Part shown: positions 25,823 to 35,200 of the stretch, piece by piece | How positions within the stretch are numbered: position 1 is the first letter of the stretch | How the letters are laid out: each line of letters begins with the position of its first letter | Origin: an uncultured Eubacterium sp. | GTDB taxonomy: Bacteria; Bacillota; Clostridia; Lachnospirales; Lachnospiraceae | DNA length: 44,975 nucleotides | Reading direction: 5' to 3' | Assembly (NCBI GenBank): GCA_910584645.1 | Contig: CAJUAU010000025.1 | Location: 1 to 44,975, forward strand | The notes under the pieces: generated by a model | The model's database searches: none | Seen by the model: the letters and a program-made list of their open reading frames with translations, nothing else | What the model was told of the DNA's origin: nothing | Position numbers and translations under genes: made by a program

Positions 25823-28800
25823 ATGAAAAAAAGAGTACAAAGGGTTATGGCATTGTTATGTTTGTTTGCTTTGTTATTGTGTCCATTTCAGCATATTCAC
25901 GGAAAGGGGATTGGGACAGAGCCAGAGAAGAACAATCCAAAAATCTTTCAAGGAGATGTCTTCGAGGCAGAGTTTCGCCTTGATGGAAAATGGGAGGGCG
26001 GATATAATGCTACTATTATTCTTCGTAATACCAGCGACAAAACGATAGAGGACTGGGCGCTTTTATATTACAGTGAAGATGAAATTCAGAACCTGTGGAA
26101 TGGAAAACAGATTGATAATGAACATTCGATTGTAATGATAAAAAATGCGGAATGGAATCAGGATATAAAGCCAGGTAGGGAAGTAAGCTTTGGTTTTACA
26201 GCGAAATATGAAGATGAAATTCATATACCTCAAAGCTACAGTTTATCCACATGCCGTGTTAAGGTTTCAGAAAAAGATTACAAAATTACATACAAGACGA
26301 ACAGTGACTGGAATAATGGTTACAGTTCCACTATGGAAATAAAGAACCTTACGGATGAGACGATTGAAGACTGGGAGCTGCAGTTCGAGTTTGGACATCC
26401 GTTTACCAATATATGGAATGCTGTTATAGAAAAACAGGTCAATGAAACATATCAATTAAGGAACAGTGAATATAATCAGAATATACCAGCGAAGGGTGTA
26501 ACTTATTTTGGTTTTAACGGGGAGCCTGGCAGAGTCTCAAAAAGTCCAGAAGGTTTTGTATTACACAAATATATTACGGATATTGATCCTGAATTAGATA
26601 GTGATGGAGACGGGCTGCCTAACATATATGAATTGAGGATGGGAACCAATAGTTATAAAAAAGATACCGATGGTGATGGGCTGGATGATTTTACAGAACT
26701 ATTTAAAGTAGGTCTGGATCCCTTAAAAAGGGACACAGATGACAATGGCATAGAAGACGGTGATGAGGACAGTGACGAGGATGGCCTGACTAATCTCAGG
26801 GAGATTCGGATCGGAACAGAGCCGGGGGACAGTGATACCGATAAAGACGGTCTCAGTGACGGAGAAGAGGTAAGAAAGTATAAAACGGATCCATTAAAAG
26901 AAGATACCGATGGTGATACCTTGACGGATGGTGACGAGATTACTCTTGGATTTGATCCCCTGAAAAAGGATACAAATGATAATGGAATATGTGATGGTGA
27001 GGAAAAGGTCCAGCAGACTCTCACAGAGGAAATTCCATCAGATAATAATAATGGTGGTGCAGTGACCGGAGTACAAGTAGATATGAAGGTGACGGGTAAT
27101 ATCAGCAATCACACAGAGATCCGAAATGTATTCGGGGAAGATATACTGTCCAGTGAATTGGTGGGATTGGTAGGTGTTCCAGTAAGTATTTCTACGGGGG
27201 GAAAATTTGATGAAGCCACTATTACATTTTCCTATGATGTATCCAAACTGGGGACGACTAAGGAAGAAGACCTGGCAGTTATGTGGTACGACGAGGAAAA
27301 CGAGGACTATGTGATTTATGATGAAGAGTCAGTTGTTGATACTAAAAATCACACGGTAAGGTATACCACCACACATTTTAGTACATATATGGTGGTTGAT
27401 AAAAAGACTTGGTACGACGTGTGGAGAAATGAAATTAATTATTATAAAAGAGAAAAACCGAAAAAGAATACAGATATTGTATTTGCTGTAGATATCTCTG
27501 GAAGTATGGTGGGGCCGGAGATCAGACACGCAAAAGATTCCATGAAAGGAATTATTAAAGCGAAGCTAGGAAAGGACCGTTGTAGTATTGTGACATTCGC
27601 CGATAAGGCAAATGTTGTACAGAAATTTTCCAATCATTCTGACAAGCTGGTCAAAAGTGTAAATACCATTTCTGCAAAGATGGAAAACAAGACCAATGTG
27701 AATAAAGGGCTCCGCAAGGCTATAAGTCAGTATACCGGGGATTCGTATAAGGATAAAGGGTATCAAAGGTATATCGTACTGATCTGTGATGGAGATACGG
27801 AGTATAATAAAGAGATTGTCGATCTTGCCAAGAAAAACGGTATTGCGATTCTCACAGTACTGATCGGAACAGATAATGAGGCAGATCTAAAAAAGATGTC
27901 GAAGGAAACTGGCGGTAAATTTTATACAGTGGAAAAGACAGAAAGTATTGCTGACGTTTTGTTCAAACTGAAGAAAGATACAATGGGTGAATTAAAAACC
28001 AAAGACTCAGATGGTGATGGATTGTATGATATTCTTGAGAAAGGCATGTTATGTCAAAATGGTAAAATTGTGGTATCAAATCCTGGTGATGAGAACTCGG
28101 ATTCCGACGATGTGAATGATCTGGAGGAAATGGGAGGGAGAAATAGTCTGGATGAAGACGGACTACCAAAACGGAAAAAGAAGATATTTGTAAAAGATAC
28201 CGAAGAGTGGATTGAAGCGCGCTATTTTGTTTATCGAAGCGATCCAACAAATAAAGATACAGATAATGATGGTTACTTAGATAATGTAGATAAGCATCCA
28301 AAGAGACATGATGTGAAGCTGACAGAAATCTATCAAAAACAATACATTCCGATCGTGTCCGGTATTTCAATATACTATGGGGGATATCAGGGCTGGTGGG
28401 AGAATACTGACAGTAAAATGGCAAATAAAGGGTGTGGGATAATTGCCGGATCAGACGTCCTGCTTTATCTGAAGAGGAGAGAAGATAATAGTACTTTAAG
28501 TAAAATTTCTAAAAGCTCCTATATCGATTATGTGAATTCCGTGCGGAAGCATTATATAAAGAAAATGCCGATTTTTGATGAAATGACAGCCTATAATCTG
28601 CAATCGGGGATGAATAAATATTTTGATGATTACTCTTTAAAAATGAAAGCGGTAGCTTATCCATTTGCCTTTTCCAGTAATAATCGAAAGCGGTTAAAAG
28701 AATTAATCGAAAAGTCCATCAGAAATGGAAATCCGGTGATTATTTCAGTTGGTCCCCATCTTTGGAGAGATGTAAAAAAAGATAATCAGGCTAAGATGTA

Positions 28801-29038
28801 TGAATTGAGTAAAGGTTCTCTTATTGATTTTAAATATAACAAATACGATGAAAAAACTTTATACAATCATTATGTGGTTATTACCGGAATACATAGAGAC
28901 CGGCAAATGAACACATTAAGATACCAGATTTCCTCATGGGGAAACAAATATTTTGTTGATTATGATGAAATTTGTAAATATAATGATGATTATGGAAGTG
29001 ACTGTACCAGCGATGCATTATTTGTGTATTACAAATAA
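25823..29038 (+). CDS. Secreted multidomain protein: CBM2-like, Ca repeats, VWA, C39-like peptidase
   Basis: A 1071-residue exported protein. It has a signal peptide (about 1-28). Two CBM2-like domains cover about 45-135 and 145-235 (GGYNATIILRNTSDKTIEDW; NNGYSSTMEIKNLTDETIEDW). Calcium-binding DxDxDG repeats occur at about 250-390 and again at 730-830. A VWA domain spans about 550-715 with MIDAS residues in DISGS, KTNVN and CDGD. The C-terminal about 240 residues look like a papain-fold C39-type peptidase with Cys871 (NKGCGIIAGSD), His1016 (YNHYVVITG) and Asn1041 (SSWGNKYF) as the likely triad. It has ribosome site AAGGAG. Two paralogous membrane-anchored proteins follow directly. It could be a surface adhesin with an embedded protease or a polymorphic toxin with a peptidase warhead; both remain inference. 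Confidence 0.85.
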   Translation: MKKRVQRVMALLCLFALLLCPFQHIHGKGIGTEPEKNNPKIFQGDVFEAEFRLDGKWEGGYNATIILRNTSDKTIEDWALLYYSEDEIQNLWNGKQIDNEHSIVMIKNAEWNQDIKPGREVSFGFTAKYEDEIHIPQSYSLSTCRVKVSEKDYKITYKTNSDWNNGYSSTMEIKNLTDETIEDWELQFEFGHPFTNIWNAVIEKQVNETYQLRNSEYNQNIPAKGVTYFGFNGEPGRVSKSPEGFVLHKYITDIDPELDSDGDGLPNIYELRMGTNSYKKDTDGDGLDDFTELFKVGLDPLKRDTDDNGIEDGDEDSDEDGLTNLREIRIGTEPGDSDTDKDGLSDGEEVRKYKTDPLKEDTDGDTLTDGDEITLGFDPLKKDTNDNGICDGEEKVQQTLTEEIPSDNNNGGAVTGVQVDMKVTGNISNHTEIRNVFGEDILSSELVGLVGVPVSISTGGKFDEATITFSYDVSKLGTTKEEDLAVMWYDEENEDYVIYDEESVVDTKNHTVRYTTTHFSTYMVVDKKTWYDVWRNEINYYKREKPKKNTDIVFAVDISGSMVGPEIRHAKDSMKGIIKAKLGKDRCSIVTFADKANVVQKFSNHSDKLVKSVNTISAKMENKTNVNKGLRKAISQYTGDSYKDKGYQRYIVLICDGDTEYNKEIVDLAKKNGIAILTVLIGTDNEADLKKMSKETGGKFYTVEKTESIADVLFKLKKDTMGELKTKDSDGDGLYDILEKGMLCQNGKIVVSNPGDENSDSDDVNDLEEMGGRNSLDEDGLPKRKKKIFVKDTEEWIEARYFVYRSDPTNKDTDNDGYLDNVDKHPKRHDVKLTEIYQKQYIPIVSGISIYYGGYQGWWENTDSKMANKGCGIIAGSDVLLYLKRREDNSTLSKISKSSYIDYVNSVRKHYIKKMPIFDEMTAYNLQSGMNKYFDDYSLKMKAVAYPFAFSSNNRKRLKELIEKSIRNGNPVIISVGPHLWRDVKKDNQAKMYELSKGSLIDFKYNKYDEKTLYNHYVVITGIHRDRQMNTLRYQISSWGNKYFVDYDEICKYNDDYGSDCTSDALFVYYK

Positions 29039-29045
29039 TTAAAAG

Positions 29046-29077
29046 AATGTTCGGATTGCATGAGCAGTCCGAACATT
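29046..29077 (+). other. Perfect 10-bp hairpin between putative toxin and immunity genes
   Basis: AATGTTCGGA (29046-29055) pairs exactly with TCCGAACATT (29068-29077) around a 12-base loop. The tail (TCTGATGG) is not U-rich, so this looks like an mRNA processing or partial-attenuation structure rather than a full terminator. It ends 20 bases before the next start codon. Confidence 0.5.
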
Positions 29078-29096
29078 TCTGATGGAAAGGAACATT

Positions 29097-29837
29097 ATGG
29101 GAAAGATAATAAAGCGAATCTTCCAAATCGCAGGAATCGCACTTGCCGTATATATACTTTGCCAGATTTTCTATTACCGGATATATCTGAACATACCCAG
29201 TGCGGCGGCAAAAGGCCTGCAGAAAAAAATCACAGAAGAAATGGGAGAGGGGTTCAAGCTGACGAATCCTACACATGAGAATACGGAAGTCAGCTATATT
29301 GATGTGGATATAGACAGTGAATTATATATGGATGAAAAGATCTTTTCAATCTGCAGCCGGTTAAAAGATATCATATATGATTATGCCAGGGAGCATCCGG
29401 ATAATTTTTCGCTCATTCCCTCCAGTGATCAGGAAATCAATGAACGCACTTACAATGCAAAAGGGTTTCATGTAAATTTTACAGATGAGAGTGGTGGGAA
29501 ATTATACGGAGGAAACTATAGTGTTTTTGAATTTACCAATTATTTAGATACGGAAAATAAATACGACAACAGGTTAAGCCATATGAGGGTAAGTGGACTA
29601 GGGATGGAGCATTATGGCTATCGGTTAAGTGATCTTGTAAAGTTTAATGGGATAAAGGAGCTATACTGCGGTGATGAGATAGAGATAGATGACCCGGAGG
29701 CTCTTGGGAAGATGAAAGAATTGAAGCTTTTTGACTGGGAGGGAGATCCGGAGGTTGAGGAAAAGCTAAAAAAAGCAGCAGATAAGTATGGCATATGGTT
29801 TCAGTACGGCAGTTTTCTCCGATATAAATATAAGTAG
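29097..29837 (+). CDS. Membrane-anchored protein, copy 1 (candidate immunity protein)
   Basis: A 246-residue protein. The start at 29097 (MGKIIKRIF) is preceded by GGAAAGGA; an upstream ATG at 29082 overlaps that site. One N-terminal membrane segment (about residues 8-28, IAGIALAVYILCQIFYY) leaves the rest outside the membrane. The outer domain is acidic and mixed alpha/beta, with KLTNPTHENTEVSYIDVDID and a conserved GIKELYCGDEIEIDDPEALG near the end. No enzyme motif is seen. It is about three-quarters identical to the next gene and begins 58 bases after the large VWA/peptidase gene. Position, anchoring and duplication suggest protection against that protein; no direct evidence exists. Confidence 0.75.
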   Translation: MGKIIKRIFQIAGIALAVYILCQIFYYRIYLNIPSAAAKGLQKKITEEMGEGFKLTNPTHENTEVSYIDVDIDSELYMDEKIFSICSRLKDIIYDYAREHPDNFSLIPSSDQEINERTYNAKGFHVNFTDESGGKLYGGNYSVFEFTNYLDTENKYDNRLSHMRVSGLGMEHYGYRLSDLVKFNGIKELYCGDEIEIDDPEALGKMKELKLFDWEGDPEVEEKLKKAADKYGIWFQYGSFLRYKYK

Positions 29838-29946
29838 TTAAGTTGTATTGAGGAAACACAAAAATACTAAGTTTCCCTAAAATTTTTATGAAAAGATTAA
29901 TTTTTGGAGTATGAAATGAAAAGAATTTCTGATGGAAAGGAGCATT

Positions 29947-30675
29947 ATGAAAAAGATAATAAAGCGAATCTTCCAAATCGTGGGAATTGCACTTGCTGCC
30001 TATATACTCTGCCAGATTTTTTATTACCGGATATATTTGAACATACCCAGTCTGGCAGCAAGGGGGCTACAGAAAAAAATCACAGAAGAAATGGGAGAGG
30101 GGTTTAAGCTGACGAATCCTACATATGAGAATACGGAAATCAGCTATATTGAAGTGGATATAGACAATGAATTATATATGGAAGAAAAGATCTTTTCAGA
30201 CTGCAATCGGTTAAAAGATATCATATATGATTATGCCAGGGAGCATCCGGATAATTTTTCACTTATCCCAGCCAGAGATCGGGATATCGATGAGTATACG
30301 ATTGGTGTTAAGGGTTTTCATGTGGATTTTACAGATGTTAACGGAGGGAAATTATATTGCGGAAGTTATAGTGTTTTTGCATTTTCCAATTATTTAGATA
30401 CGGAAAGTAGATACGACAGCAGGTTAAGCCGTATGAGTGTGAGCTCTATTGGAATGGAGCATTATGGCTACCAGTTAAGTGATTTTGTAAAGTTTAACGG
30501 GATAAAGGAGCTAAACTGCTGTGATGAGATAGAGATAGATGACCCGGAGGCTCTTGGGAAGATGAAAGAACTGCAGTTTTTCGACTGGGATGGAGATCCG
30601 GAGATTGAGGAAAAGCTTATGAAGGCGGCAGATAAGTATGGCATATGGTATGAGGGCAGCAGTTTTGCCCGATGA
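29947..30675 (+). CDS. Membrane-anchored protein, copy 2 (paralogue of the preceding gene)
   Basis: A 242-residue paralogue starting MKKIIKRIF at 29947 with the same ribosome-site context (GATGGAAAGGAGCATT). It has the same N-terminal membrane segment and outer domain: KLTNPTYENTEISYIEVDID, then GIKELNCCDEIEIDDPEALG. Differences from copy 1 are spread through the middle (ARDRDIDEYTIGVKGFHVDF) and the C-terminus is shorter (WYEGSSFAR). The duplicated block includes the leader, so the pair arose by tandem duplication of the whole gene. Downstream, 30784-30816 contains an AGGACGG/CCGTCCT hairpin that could terminate the operon. Confidence 0.75.
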   Translation: MKKIIKRIFQIVGIALAAYILCQIFYYRIYLNIPSLAARGLQKKITEEMGEGFKLTNPTYENTEISYIEVDIDNELYMEEKIFSDCNRLKDIIYDYAREHPDNFSLIPARDRDIDEYTIGVKGFHVDFTDVNGGKLYCGSYSVFAFSNYLDTESRYDSRLSRMSVSSIGMEHYGYQLSDFVKFNGIKELNCCDEIEIDDPEALGKMKELQFFDWDGDPEIEEKLMKAADKYGIWYEGSSFAR

Positions 30676-30904
30676 AAAAAATGCTTCCTTCCACAACAAA
30701 TAGAACTTTGCCGATTCGAGAGTTTGAAATTGGGGGTTTGAAATTTTCTCTGTAAATTCAGTTCTTCTATGATAATAGTTTGAAAGGACGGACGACCATA
30801 CTGGTTTCCGTCCTTCTCTACTATAATTCCTGCAATAAAATCTGTCAATAATGAATGTCTGACAATTCTTAATCCGACAGTCTGTCAGGGAACATAATGG
30901 ATAA

Positions 30905-31185
30905 TTCACCTCATCCGGAGCAGTGTAGATGGTCTTTAAGTCTTTTGCAAATGCTTTCATGTCTTTGTTGGCAACATATTTCAATGTGTTTCTTACCATG
31001 TGTACAATGCAGCGCTGGTGTTCCGTGTCATGGAACGCCGTCTGGACAGCTTCTTTCAGTCCCGTAAGTCCATCAGAGCAGAGGATAAGGATATCACTTA
31101 CTCCGCGGTTTTTCAGACTGTTTAGGACACTCAGCCAGTATTTTCAGCTTTCGTTTTCTCCCGCTTCAATTGTCATGACAGTACT
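30905..31185 (-). pseudogene. IS256-family transposase fragment
   Basis: Read on the minus strand, it encodes KYWLSVLNSLKNRGVSDIL, then LCSDGLTGLKEAVQTAF and HQRCIVHMVRNTLKYVANKD, ending TIYTAPDE. This is the central catalytic region of mutator-type (IS256) transposases, including the SDGLTGL Asp and the CxVH motif. An in-frame TGA at 31144-31146 interrupts it, and both ends are missing: after APDE the frame loses similarity, and before ENES it soon joins unrelated sequence at about 31190. No inverted repeats could be placed with certainty. The stretch 30676-30904 holds no other gene. Confidence 0.8.
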
Positions 31186-31200
31186 TATCGAGTGGTTTTT

Positions 31201-31557
31201 TCAGTCCTCCAGCGTACCGGAACGGGATTTCTTGAAGTCGGTGTTTGGAACCGTTTCATAGGATTTTGGGTAAATGCGGTTGGGTTTTCCACAGCCCTGC
31301 TTCTGGATCTCCACCAGTCCGGTATATTGCAGCTCCCGCAGGGTGTTGGTTGCTTTCTGCCACCCAAGATGGAGCAGTTCCAAAACCTCGTTAATGGGAT
31401 AGGGGGATAAAGGCATACAGTTCCCGTCCTCATAGTTGCAACATTCCCGGCAGATAAGGGCGTTTGCATGTTTCCTCTGCACTGGGGTCCATGCGATAAA
31501 GGGAACCGTCCGGCTTGGCCCTATGGGCGGCAGTCGTTTACATAGGTTATCTCTCAT
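31201..31557 (-). pseudogene. Fused remnant of conjugative-element genes (Cys-rich VLP / RepA-like)
   Basis: An open frame of 118 codons reads as two unrelated pieces. The first about 50 residues (VQRKHANALICRECCNYEDG) match the start of the cysteine-rich VLP proteins found in Tn916/CTn-type elements. The remainder (INEVLELLHLGWQKATNTL, then TGLVEIQKQGCGKPNRIY) matches the winged-helix part of replication initiator RepA proteins from the same elements. The junction near MPLSPYPIN looks like a deletion that joined two genes of one element. It is followed on its 3' side by the transposase fragment. Probably non-functional. Confidence 0.6.
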
Positions 31558-31713
31558 GTGTTCCCTCCATTTGCTTTCTCCCTGAATGACCGCCCGCCCG
31601 TATATCCATAAGGTCGGAAATCAGCCTGGAAAAGAAAATATTTGCAGGCTCTCAGAATTGTGGTAGAATGGAAGCAGTAAGATGGTAGATACAAATTTGA
31701 AAGGAGAACTAAA

Positions 31714-32040
31714 ATGAAAGCGTTTGATGAAAATTACAAATTGTTGGACGACATGTATCAGGACGAATATTATCCAGACTTTCTGGTGGACAAGGTAAAA
31801 GGCGAACTCCAAAAGGTAATTGACCTGTTGGAAACTGGCGAAACAGACACCGAGGTTATTCAAGAAAAGTTGGACGAGGCGGTCTGCGCCATTAACGACT
31901 TGCAGGAGAAATTTGACGAGAACGACAGCGAAATTGAAACGGTAGCTCGTGACTGTATAGGAGAAACTGTGAGCTATGTGCTGGAATGGTTCGGTATTCC
32001 TATTGATGTGGAGAAAGCTATTCGAGAGCGTGATTGGTAA
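31714..32040 (+). CDS. DUF5713 family protein
   Basis: A 108-residue acidic cytoplasmic protein with ribosome site AAAGGAG. The family pattern is clear: YYPDFLVDKVKGELQKVIDL, then DEAVCAINDLQEKFDENDSE and IETVARDCIGETVSYVLEWF. It is predicted all-helical. Its function is unknown. It stands between the conjugative-element remnant and the STAND gene, in what looks like an accessory segment. Confidence 0.8.
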   Translation: MKAFDENYKLLDDMYQDEYYPDFLVDKVKGELQKVIDLLETGETDTEVIQEKLDEAVCAINDLQEKFDENDSEIETVARDCIGETVSYVLEWFGIPIDVEKAIRERDW

Positions 32041-32279
32041 CTATCGGGTTTTCCATTTATCAAGCACACAAGGAGGTGGAGCATGACGGCACCATCCCGG
32101 AGGACAAAACAGGCTGAATATCTCGTACTTTCCAAGTGCTTGATACTCAGCCTTTATTTGTTGTCAGCAGCCCCCGTTTCGTGGTCTACGTGTAGTTCCT
32201 TGTAAACTAAATTTTTTATGATATATTATCGATTTAGTGGTATAATTATGCTAAACATTAGAGGAAAAGAGGTTTGATA
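32041..32279. other. Intergenic stretch before the STAND gene
   Basis: No gene is supported here. A short frame opens with GGAGGTGGAGC-ATG at about 32073-32085 but has no recognisable product and may be another mobile-element scar. The last 70 bases are very A+T-rich and include TATAAT at 32241-32246, a plausible -10 box for the STAND gene, with only a weak -35 region. Confidence 0.35.
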
Positions 32280-35200
32280 ATGATATACCTATTACATATA
32301 TCTGATTTGCATCTTGTTACAGATCCACAGTGGAATAATATGAAAAATGCTATACTGTATTCTGTCCGTGCGAAACTTAACCATATTAGCCGTGGGCAAA
32401 AACTTTTGGTTATCACAGGTGATTTTCATAATTTTGTCCAAAAGGATTATAGCCAGGCGGAACAATTTCTTCCACAATTATTTGAAGCTATGGGTATTGA
32501 ACCTGATAAAGATGTTTTTGTAATTCCTGGTAACCACGATATATTTACGCCTGATCCTAAAAAGGATGTGAGGGAGTTAGCAATCCAAGCTGTCAAGTCC
32601 GATCCAAAGATGATTCAAAAGGGAATGGAGACCTTTCTTTCCTGTTACGATAAATACATAGAGTTCGTCAAAAAATTAAATATCTATCCATTGGATTGTG
32701 GCAACGTTCCGGTTGGCGTCCATGTCCGGTCATGGCGGAATAAACTGAAATTACTTCATTTAAATACGACTTTGATTGCAGATGGTATTACTAAGGATAA
32801 CCAGATTGTTGATACACTCGCTGCTACGTCTGATGATATCCGCAGACAATTAAATTTAGACAATTTGCCCCGTATTGCAATTGGGCATAATAGTTTTTTT
32901 GACTTGTTACGTGAGCATCAAAATGAATTATCTGCAATATTTCTGCAAGAATATATTAGCGCTTATTTGTGTGGTGATAGGCATCAAAGAAATTCTGAAA
33001 GAGAAGAAAATCGAATCATAATGAGTAATAAACTATCTACAGTTACTATTCCCAATATTGTTTCGTATCGATGCTCGACCGATGAAGGTGATACATACTC
33101 GGATTTTGGAATGATCTGGCATATATGGGATGAAAAAACAGATCATGTAAATCTGGAATTTATGAGATGGGATTCTCAGGACCAAGCTGAGCTACAGCCA
33201 GATGGTAGTGATTTATATAATTTTCTTAAACCAAATCAAATATTTCCGGCAATTACTGCTACGGATAAAGAAGACAGCTGCTGGTCGCTAAATAATTATA
33301 TACTGGAAAGGAGTAAAATAACGGTAAAGGATTTTCATGTGCGCAGCTTTTTGTGTGGCAGCCGTTGTGAATGGAATATAGCTTTTTCTGATAGGATTGT
33401 TTTACGTGAGATCTTGGAAGAGTTATATGAATATGCGATAAATGGAGGGATTTATGCGCTTGTTGGTCCTGGAGGAGAAGGAAAAACCACCATATTAATG
33501 CAATTGTGTGCGAAGCTCATTTTAGATGAGATTACCATGTTTTTTTATCGTGGACATGGTAAATTAACACTTCCAGATAATATTCCAGATAAATCTGTTT
33601 TTATAATTGATAACCCTCCCAATAACAAAAAATTTAGACACTTTTTAGATATGGTTATTGAAAATGGACAGACATTGATATTAGGGGCGCGCCAGAATGA
33701 ATGGAATTTAATGAAAACGTCTCTTGATATACCCGATAGAACTGTTTTGGAAATCCCGCTTCAAAAGCTTACTGTAAAAGAATCATGGCATTTTGCGGAA
33801 TGTATTATTAAGAATCTAAAATGTTCTAAGAGTAAAAAGGATATAAAAAATTTGTTCCAGAATAATTCCTATGGTTTTTTGTATGCTTCTATGCTAATGG
33901 TAGTAAATAATAAAAATTCATTAGAAGAAATAGCATATAAAATCATTAAAAACTTATCAGAACGATCTCATAAGGCATTAATTTTACTAGCACATATTGT
34001 ACTGTCTGAATGGTATGGAGTTGGATTTATTTATAAGGAGTTCAAATTAATATGCGATAAGCTAAAGATATCCCCAAAGGAAGCAACCAAGGCGTTAAGC
34101 CGGGAAATATCACTTAATGGCGATATATATCAAACAAGGCATAATGTGATTTCAGAATTATTTTATAAAGAATTATTTTCAGATTCCGGATGCCTATCCC
34201 TTGATGACTCGGATAGCATTTTAGAGAATTTGCTGCTATTTTATCTGGAAAGATATCAAATTTCCTATGGCAGAATTAAGATTAGTGTCAGGGATTCTAT
34301 TTTGAAACTTTCAAGTGGTTTGTCACAGGCAGGTTTAAATACTCAGGAATATCTTATTAACAGGATCCTGGATGAAGCTAAATTGGAAGGGTCAATATTT
34401 CTTTTCCAGTTTCCTTCATATATGAAAGATGAAGAGGTGCAATTATTATTTTATCGGCGATGTTTTGAAAGAGAATACATTTATAGTTCTTTTCTATTGA
34501 AGTGGTGCAATTTATTGCAGAAGAACGGAACATCTTGGAGTATTGATGAACCGTATTCGCCTGCATGGATTATGAGAAATGCCTGCCTGAAACACAATGC
34601 AGACAGCAGTACCTGGCGGGCATGGGCGCAGATAGAAGAGAGGGAGAATCAGGCAGGGGATTATGAAATCGAGAATACGGCGAGATGGATTTATCGGGAA
34701 GGTTGCCTGAAACACAATGCAGACAGCAATACCTGGCTAGCGTGGGCGCGGATGGAAGAGGGGGAGGACCAGGCGGGGGACTATGAAATTGAGAACACGG
34801 CGAGGTGGATTTACCGGGAAGCCTGCCTGAAACACAATGCAGACAGCAGTACCTGGTGGGCATGGGCACGGATGGAAGAGAGGGAGAATCAGATAGGGGA
34901 CTATAACAGCGAGAACACAGCAAGATGGATTATTTCTGAAGGAATTAAGAGGTTTCCTGAAGCAGCATTTTTATATCTTTTATCCTCGTATTTGGAGTTA
35001 TCTATGCGTTCTGTTGAAACAGCCAGAAGGATTTTACGGCAATCCATACAATACAGTGATTTTTGTGTGGGACGTTTAGCAATTTTGGAGTTTTTTTGCG
35101 GAAATATTGATACAGAAGATATCTTTTGTACTAACAATTTAATAAAACGAATGGAGGGGGAAGTACAATATTCTATTAGTACGCTGCTATATTTATACCA

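Noticed and set aside
34581..34940. CRISPR-like array
   Set aside because: The 120-base repeats have no unique spacers and are in-frame coding repeats of one protein. No CRISPR array or cas gene was seen anywhere in the window.
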